Assembly (NCBI GenBank): GCA_016206365.1
Contig: JACQRR010000030.1
Span: forward strand, 1 to 8,893
DNA: 8,893 nucleotides
From: Candidatus Roizmanbacteria bacterium
GTDB taxonomy: Bacteria; Patescibacteriota; Microgenomatia; UBA1406; GWC2-37-13
Direction: 5' to 3'
The translations under genes and the position numbers were made by a program. The notes beneath the pieces were generated by a model, which was given only the letters and a program-made list of their open reading frames with translations, searched no databases and was not told the origin of the DNA. Shown here one piece after another: positions 5,426-8,893 of the stretch. Position 1 is the stretch's first letter, and each line of letters begins with the position of its first letter.

Positions 5426-6115
5426 TTAATCCTTTTTGGCTTTTATATAAGCTTCAACTATCTGATTTACTATATATTCAATAGATGATAAAGAGTCATC
5501 ATTTGCGGGAATTGGATAATCGACTAGGTCTGGATCAACATTGGTGTCGATGATGGCGACAACGGGAATATTTTTTTTATGCGCCTCGTTGACAGAATTT
5601 TTATCTTTTTTGACGTCGACGATAAAGATGGCGTCTGGGTATTTATCAAGCTTTAGAAGTCCGCCATAGGCTTTTTCTAATTTGATTAGCTCCTTTTCCA
5701 GTTTAAATCGATCGTGTTTGACAAATTTGTTCCAAGCGCCTTCTTCCCTATCTTTTTTCATTTGAGTAAGCTTTTTTATATTTTTGGTGATTGTTTCAAA
5801 ATTGGTGAGAAGACCAGCTGGCCATTTGGAAGTCACATACGGTATAGAATATTTTTGACAAAGGGCTTGAATTTGAGAAGCAGCAATTTTTTTTGTCGCA
5901 ACCATTAGCAAGACTTTATTTTGTTTTCCAAGCTGTTGGACAAACTGCAATGTTTTATTAAGAAGATCAAGCGTTTTTGTAAGATCAATAATCGACACTC
6001 CATTTTCAATCGTATAGATGTACTTTTTGGCTTTTGGGTGAACTCGACTTGTTTTGTGGCCGAGATGGGCTTTAGCATCAAACAATTCTTTAATTCGTCT
6101 GTCTGTATCTAGCAT
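5426..6115 (-). CDS. rpsB: Small-subunit ribosomal protein uS2
   Basis: 30S subunit protein S2, 229 residues, slightly shorter than E. coli S2 (241). Hallmarks are AHLGHKTSRVHPKAKKYIYT (16-35), NGVSIIDLTKTL (38-49), WPAGLLTNFETI (98-109) and PDAIFIVDVKKDKNSVNEA with IPVVAIIDTNVDPDLVDYPIPANDDS in the last third. The lysine-rich C-terminus (YIKAKKD) is short. The first gene of a likely rpsB-tsf-frr-rseP unit. Its ATG at 6115 coincides with the transcription start predicted by the promoter at 6122-6150, so there is no room for a ribosome binding site or for the S2-binding leader that controls rpsB in some other bacteria. Read-through from galU, which ends 38 bp upstream, would produce a leadered form. 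Confidence 0.97.
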   Translation of the reverse strand: MLDTDRRIKELFDAKAHLGHKTSRVHPKAKKYIYTIENGVSIIDLTKTLDLLNKTLQFVQQLGKQNKVLLMVATKKIAASQIQALCQKYSIPYVTSKWPAGLLTNFETITKNIKKLTQMKKDREEGAWNKFVKHDRFKLEKELIKLEKAYGGLLKLDKYPDAIFIVDVKKDKNSVNEAHKKNIPVVAIIDTNVDPDLVDYPIPANDDSLSSIEYIVNQIVEAYIKAKKD

Positions 6116-6121
6116 TTGTTC

Positions 6122-6150
6122 ATTGTATCAGCAGAAGAAGTTAATTTCAA
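6122..6150 (-). promoter_or_regulatory. Sigma70-type promoter giving a leaderless rpsB transcript
   Basis: On the minus strand: -35 TTGAAA (6145-6150), a 17-bp spacer, and -10 TACAAT (6122-6127). These match consensus at 5 of 6 and 5 of 6 positions with ideal spacing. If the last T of the -10 is at -7, transcription starts at 6115, the A of the rpsB ATG. The promoter sits in the 38-bp gap after the galU stop. Confidence 0.75.
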
Positions 6151-6153
6151 CCA

Positions 6154-7029
6154 CTAGAGAGACAGATTTTTGAGGAATTTGCGGAAATCTCCATTAATAT
6201 CTGGATGCTCGAGGGCTCTCTCGACAACTGTCTTCATGTATTCAAATTTATTACCGGTGTCATAATATTTGCCATTTTTAATTTCAATAGCATAGACTGG
6301 ATGCTGTCTTGCAAGAAGATCGATAGCTTCTGGAAGATAATACTCTCCTCCTTTTCCTGGTTTTTGTCTATCTAGTATTGGAAATATATCTGGCGTTAAT
6401 AAATACCCCGATACTATAGCTAAGTTTGATGGTGCTTTGTCGGGGCCAGGTTTCTCGATAAGTTCTTGGACTTTCCAAACACCGTCATTCATTTGAGTTC
6501 CTTTTACATAAGCGTACCTTTCTGTATCTTTTTTATTTTCCGTCTTAATGCCGCATAAAATCGTCGCTCCAAATTTGTAAAATGCATCGATCATTTGCTT
6601 GGCTCTGGGTGGATCAGCCCAAACAAAATCATCACCCCAGAGCACTAAGAAGGATTCATCGTTTAATAGATGCTTGGATGATTTGATTGGAGTTGCATTT
6701 CCATAAGGTCCTTTTTGACGAATATAAATAAAGTTGGCAAGCTCTGATATAGCTCTTACCTCTTCTAACATTTTATATTTTTTGCCTTGTTCGAGGTTTT
6801 TTACTAGTTCAGCATTTGGAGTGTCGAAATGATCTTCGATTGCGCGTTTGCTGTAGCCTGTAACGATAATTACGTCTTCTATACCTGAATTGACTGCTTC
6901 CTCGACTACGTATTGGATAACCGGTTTATCGACAACAGGAAGCATCTCTTTAGGCATTGCCTTGGTTTGGGGAAGGAAGCGGGTGCCAAAGCCTGCTGCG
7001 GGGATTACAACTTTGCTGATTTTCCTCAT
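6154..7029 (-). CDS. galU: UTP-glucose-1-phosphate uridylyltransferase (GalU type)
   Basis: Makes UDP-glucose from glucose-1-phosphate and UTP, feeding glycan and envelope synthesis. At 291 residues it has normal GalU length. The nucleotide-binding signature is PAAGFGTRFLPQTKAMPKEM (10-29), followed by LPVVDKPVIQYVVEEA. LVLWGDD (128-134) carries the metal-binding aspartate region, and EKP (192-194) and KYYDTGNKFEYMKTVV (254-269) are typical of bacterial GalU. The segment before GDD (QKGPYGNATPI) differs from the proteobacterial GLGHAV pattern. A related sugar-1-phosphate nucleotidylyltransferase (for example RmlA-like) is possible but less likely given the C-terminal DTGNKxxY segment. It starts 13 bp after the Ig-like gene, so the two are probably co-transcribed. 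No Shine-Dalgarno is seen. Confidence 0.9.
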   Translation of the reverse strand: MRKISKVVIPAAGFGTRFLPQTKAMPKEMLPVVDKPVIQYVVEEAVNSGIEDVIIVTGYSKRAIEDHFDTPNAELVKNLEQGKKYKMLEEVRAISELANFIYIRQKGPYGNATPIKSSKHLLNDESFLVLWGDDFVWADPPRAKQMIDAFYKFGATILCGIKTENKKDTERYAYVKGTQMNDGVWKVQELIEKPGPDKAPSNLAIVSGYLLTPDIFPILDRQKPGKGGEYYLPEAIDLLARQHPVYAIEIKNGKYYDTGNKFEYMKTVVERALEHPDINGDFRKFLKNLSL

Positions 7030-7042
7030 AAGTTTAATACAT

Positions 7043-7459
7043 CTACTCGAATTTTATACTTAATTTTTGGCTAAGTTTGATATTAGGTTCTACCGTTGCC
7101 TCGAGTTCGGCAATACCTGGAGTAGTTGAGGTGATATTAAAAGTAGCTTTGCCGTTATTATCGGTTGTTGCCGTTGTTTGTCTTAATTGTCCTAAGTTAT
7201 TGGAAAGAGTCACTACTTTATTTTCAAGTGGCTTGTCAGACTCGCTAATGACAAAAACACTGATAACCGACTCTGAAATTCCGTCCGCTTTAACAGATGG
7301 AAAAGGCCAAGCTAGAATTTTAGAGCGTACAACCGAAGGAGTAAGATCCTCTTTTGCCCGAGTAAGTTCGGTAATCGGTTTATTAAAAATTGTGACAGCG
7401 GCAAAAAAGGCAAAAGAGATAAAAAAGAGCATTATGAGGGCGAGAAGCTTCTTATCCAT
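7043..7459 (-). CDS. Membrane-anchored protein with one bacterial Ig-like (Big-1) domain
   Basis: A 138-residue protein with a short basic N-terminus (MDKK), one hydrophobic helix (about 4-25, signal anchor or uncleaved signal), a linker, and a single Ig-like domain (about 56-138). The domain has the Big-1/invasin pattern: ADGISESVISVFV (58-70), KPLENKVVTLSNNLGQL (76-92), TTDNNGKATFNITSTTPGIAELEA (98-121). Such domains usually sit outside the membrane as spacers or adhesion modules; the role here is unknown. The start is ATG at 7459. A longer frame from 7558 adds 33 residues that translate the intergenic repeat (GSFANAQDD) and lie upstream of the promoter, so it is rejected. It precedes galU by 13 bp, a hint of a link to surface polysaccharide work, but no more than that. 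Confidence 0.8.
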   Translation of the reverse strand: MDKKLLALIMLFFISFAFFAAVTIFNKPITELTRAKEDLTPSVVRSKILAWPFPSVKADGISESVISVFVISESDKPLENKVVTLSNNLGQLRQTTATTDNNGKATFNITSTTPGIAELEATVEPNIKLSQKLSIKFE

Positions 7460-7471
7460 GGTATATTTTGA

Positions 7472-7501
7472 ATTATAGAACAACTTGCTGTCATTTGTCA
7501 A
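7472..7501 (-). promoter_or_regulatory. Consensus sigma70 promoter of the Ig-like gene and galU
   Basis: On the minus strand: perfect -35 TTGACA (7496-7501), an 18-bp spacer, and perfect -10 TATAAT (7472-7477). The predicted start is at about 7464-7465, leaving a 5-6 nt leader before the ATG at 7459. The -35 lies inside an inverted repeat (7490-7506: GTCATTTG, T, CAAATGAC), so a protein bound there would block RNA polymerase. The repeat cluster upstream ends at this promoter. Confidence 0.75.
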
Positions 7502-7533
7502 ATGACGCACATCATCCTTCATTTGTGCGTCAT
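7490..7533. repeat. Two adjacent inverted repeats upstream of the Ig-like gene
   Basis: The first is GTCATTTG and CAAATGAC around one base (7490-7506). The second has 10-bp arms, ATGACGCACA (7502-7511) and TGTGCGTCAT (7524-7533), around a 12-base loop. The two overlap by 5 bases. TCATCCT occurs twice (7512-7518, 7530-7536), the second copy opening the next repeat element. The first inverted repeat covers the -35 of the Ig-like promoter. Confidence 0.65.
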
Positions 7534-7556
7534 CCTGAGCGTTAGCGAAGGATCCC
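7529..7556 (+). repeat. GTCATCCTGAGCG-type dispersed repeat
   Basis: The plus strand reads GTCATCCTGAGCG, then TTAGCGAAGGATCCC. It is a close relative of the minus-strand element at 3182-3209 (TGTCATTCCGAGCG, TAGCGAGGAATC) and of TGTCATCCTGAG at 8754-8765. The ends ATCCT and AGGAT can pair. Translated on the minus strand it yields the false peptide GSFANAQDD. Confidence 0.7.
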
Positions 7557-7598
7557 AATAAAATCTAGATTCCCGCTTTTGCGGGAATGACATCTAGA
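7557..7598 (-). terminator. Hairpin repeat abutting the fusion-gene stop, probable intrinsic terminator
   Basis: Perfect 8-bp arms ATTCCCGC and GCGGGAAT with a 4-base loop (7569-7588). ATCTAGA flanks the hairpin on both sides (7563-7569, 7592-7598). On the minus strand the stem is followed by CTAGATTTTATT, a U-rich run after five bases, suiting termination after the kinase fusion gene. The TAG stop of that gene (7594-7596) lies within the right flank. The unit also fits ATTCCC-N8-GGGAAT. Confidence 0.55.
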
Positions 7599-8721
7599 GA
7601 AATCTTCTCTCTTTCAAAATGCCTATCACTTTTTCATGAATAATTTGTCGAGGAAGAATTTTGCCATCTATGACGCAGTCGATTTTTACCCAGTGTTTAT
7701 ACCTATGAGAAAGATAAAGATACATCTGCTCGGTCATCTCTCTGTAGTCTTGATCACTTTCCTGAATGTCTAGCAGTTTACCCTTAAGATACTGTCTTGA
7801 CTGTTTGGCTTTTGTGAGCTTCAGAGCAATATACCATGGAACATAAAGGTATAATACCAAATCCTCTTTCGGCATTTTATGAACTTTGTATTCTAAGTCG
7901 AAAAGCCAGTTGAGAAATTCTTCTCTCGGCTTCATTTTTTTAAATTTAGCGCTTTGGTGGGCCATATTTGATGTAACATAGCGATTTGAAACAATGATTC
8001 CACCGGTTTTAAGAAAGTGCTCCATTTCGTTCTTCACGCTGACACGATCTAAGGCAAATGCGAGTGAGATTAGATAAGGGGAAACTTGGTGGATCGATCC
8101 AAATTCCCCACGCAAAAATTTTGCCACAGTTTCCCCGTGGAAAGAGTGCTGATATTGAGGAAAATCTAAATATTTTGTCCGAAAATTATTTTTTTTCAGG
8201 AAGTCTAAAAGCAATTTTGCCTGAGTTGTTTTTCCAGAGCCGTCGCCACCCTCAATTATTACCAATTTACCACTTTTGCTTTTGAGATTAGTCACGTGCT
8301 TAAAAAAGTCAATCAAGCTAAATTCTAGCTTATCAAAATTATAATACTCAAGAAATAGACTTTCTGATGGATTGCCTGCTATGATCGGAGATATTTTATC
8401 TTCATATCCTTCCAAAACCAAAGCCAAAACAGGTTTATGATTGTTGAGGGCTTGAGTGATCTCTGACCCGACTCCAAGCGACGGCCTTGAAACTTCGGCG
8501 ACAAGGCAATCAGACAGGTCAATCAGCCTCGTTTCCCGTTCAAAAATCTGTTTTTGTCTTAATTTTTTATCTTTAAGTAGGAGCTGATTATTCACTATTT
8601 GTTCGCCAGATAGGATATCGGCATTTTGACTTTTTATGAGAGAAATTATTCTAGCATAGTTATTTTTTAGGATTCCGTCATAGGAGGTGGCAGCTGTGAA
8701 ATAAACCTTTAGATCATTCAT
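7594..8721 (-). CDS. tmk: Fusion: DNPH1-like nucleotide N-hydrolase domain + thymidylate kinase
   Basis: A 375-residue two-domain protein. The C-terminal part (about 151-375) is a thymidylate kinase, which phosphorylates dTMP to dTDP. Evidence: P-loop EGGDGSGKTT (157-166, Lys164), DFPQY (186-190), the DR motif ALDR (223-226), SNRYVTSN (245-252), and a lid-like stretch with KQSRQYLKGKLLDIQE (306-321). The N-terminal part (about 1-145) belongs to the nucleoside 2-deoxyribosyltransferase/DNPH1 (Rcl) superfamily: VYFTAATS (6-13) opens the fold, and DLSDCLVAEVSRPSLGVGSE (68-87) closely matches the AEVxxPSLGVGxE motif of DNPH1, with Glu87 at the catalytic glutamate position. DNPH1 splits 5-hydroxymethyl-dUMP into base and deoxyribose phosphate. 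The residue matching its phosphate-contacting Arg (rat Rcl Arg19) is Ser13, so the substrate may differ. No Shine-Dalgarno is seen. A standalone tmk is normally about 200-215 residues. Confidence 0.88.
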   Translation of the reverse strand: MNDLKVYFTAATSYDGILKNNYARIISLIKSQNADILSGEQIVNNQLLLKDKKLRQKQIFERETRLIDLSDCLVAEVSRPSLGVGSEITQALNNHKPVLALVLEGYEDKISPIIAGNPSESLFLEYYNFDKLEFSLIDFFKHVTNLKSKSGKLVIIEGGDGSGKTTQAKLLLDFLKKNNFRTKYLDFPQYQHSFHGETVAKFLRGEFGSIHQVSPYLISLAFALDRVSVKNEMEHFLKTGGIIVSNRYVTSNMAHQSAKFKKMKPREEFLNWLFDLEYKVHKMPKEDLVLYLYVPWYIALKLTKAKQSRQYLKGKLLDIQESDQDYREMTEQMYLYLSHRYKHWVKIDCVIDGKILPRQIIHEKVIGILKERRFL

Positions 8722-8753
8722 ATATCATGTAACATTACGAGTTTCGCACTTCC

Positions 8754-8893
8754 TGTCATCCTGAGGAGTCCCGATTTTCATCGGGATAAATTCCACGACG
8801 AAGGATCTCTGAACTTGTTTCAGGACGTCTGACGTCCTTTCAGAACTCGCATTCGCCAGGTACAGTCCTGTACCTGGCATTCGCCGAGTCAAA
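8754..8893 (+). repeat. Composite hairpin repeat cluster running to the window edge
   Basis: The 172 bp from 8722 to the end hold no gene. A TGTCATCCTGAG element starts at 8754. Inside it lies a hairpin TCCCGAT, TTTC, ATCGGGA (8769-8786), and it closes with ACGACGAAGGATCTC. Next, AGGACGTC and GACGTCCT (8822-8829, 8831-8838) form a hairpin, with TTTCAG at both sides (8818-8823, 8838-8843). Then 11-bp arms (8855-8865 and 8868-8878, GCCAGGTACAG and complement) form a strong hairpin inside direct 9-bp repeats GCATTCGCC (8849-8857, 8877-8885). No promoter for the fusion gene could be picked out with confidence. Confidence 0.7.

Noticed and set aside
7077..7478. 133-residue plus-strand open frame opposite the Ig-like gene
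   Set aside because: It is antisense to a gene with a clear domain, a membrane anchor and a consensus promoter. Its own sequence has no recognisable family pattern.
8722..8753. Promoter for the kinase fusion gene
   Set aside because: Only poor hexamers (such as TAATGT) at workable spacing; transcription may come from further upstream, outside the window.
8849..8893. Possible CRISPR-like repeat-spacer unit
   Set aside because: The 9-bp direct repeats flank a palindrome rather than a unique spacer, and only two copies are visible. There are no cas genes.

Overview
The window looks like chromosomal DNA of an ultra-small bacterium of the Candidate Phyla Radiation (Patescibacteria), possibly the Microgenomates side. 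This is inferred from several things seen together. The DNA is AT-rich. EF-Ts has only 151 residues. Prolyl-tRNA synthetase lacks its editing insertion. Shine-Dalgarno sequences are nearly absent. Many intergenic repeats of the TGTCATYC type are present. TGA ends two genes and is not read inside any gene, so the standard bacterial code applies.

Layout. Ten genes lie on the minus strand and one, a YerC/TrpR-type regulator, on the plus strand. Read in the minus direction from the right edge there is: a repeat-rich intergenic stretch (8722-8893); a fused DNPH1-like N-hydrolase/thymidylate kinase (7594-8721); a repeat cluster carrying a terminator-like hairpin and a consensus promoter (7472-7598); a small membrane-anchored Ig-like protein and galU; then rpsB, tsf, frr and rseP (6115-3215). 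Next come another repeat element, two overlapping cytidylate-kinase-like genes (3149-2059), the convergent regulator (1591-2031), a Nudix hydrolase (1020-1454) and the first 338 codons of proS, which runs off the left edge.

How the genes fit together. rpsB-tsf-frr-rseP-...-proS is the skeleton of the cluster rpsB-tsf-pyrH-frr-uppS-cdsA-dxr-rseP-proS known from Firmicutes. Here pyrH, uppS, cdsA and dxr are missing, and two NMP-kinase-like genes, the regulator and the Nudix gene lie between rseP and proS. A second theme is nucleotide handling: a Nudix enzyme, two CMP-kinase-like proteins, and a thymidylate kinase fused to a nucleotide N-hydrolase-like domain.

Regulation visible in the DNA. The rpsB promoter (TTGAAA, 17 bp, TACAAT) places the predicted transcription start on the A of the ATG. 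The Ig-like gene has TTGACA, 18 bp, TATAAT only about 6 nt from its ATG. proS has an extended -10 (TGGTATAAT) that predicts a start at its GTG. All three point to leaderless or near-leaderless mRNAs. The regulator gene is bracketed by nearly identical palindromic sites (GATTTATCGATWAATC), which are good candidates for its own operator.

The most interesting items are the N-hydrolase/dTMP-kinase fusion, the regulator with its bracketing sites, the leaderless promoters, and the recurring direct repeat-palindrome-direct repeat design of the intergenic repeats.
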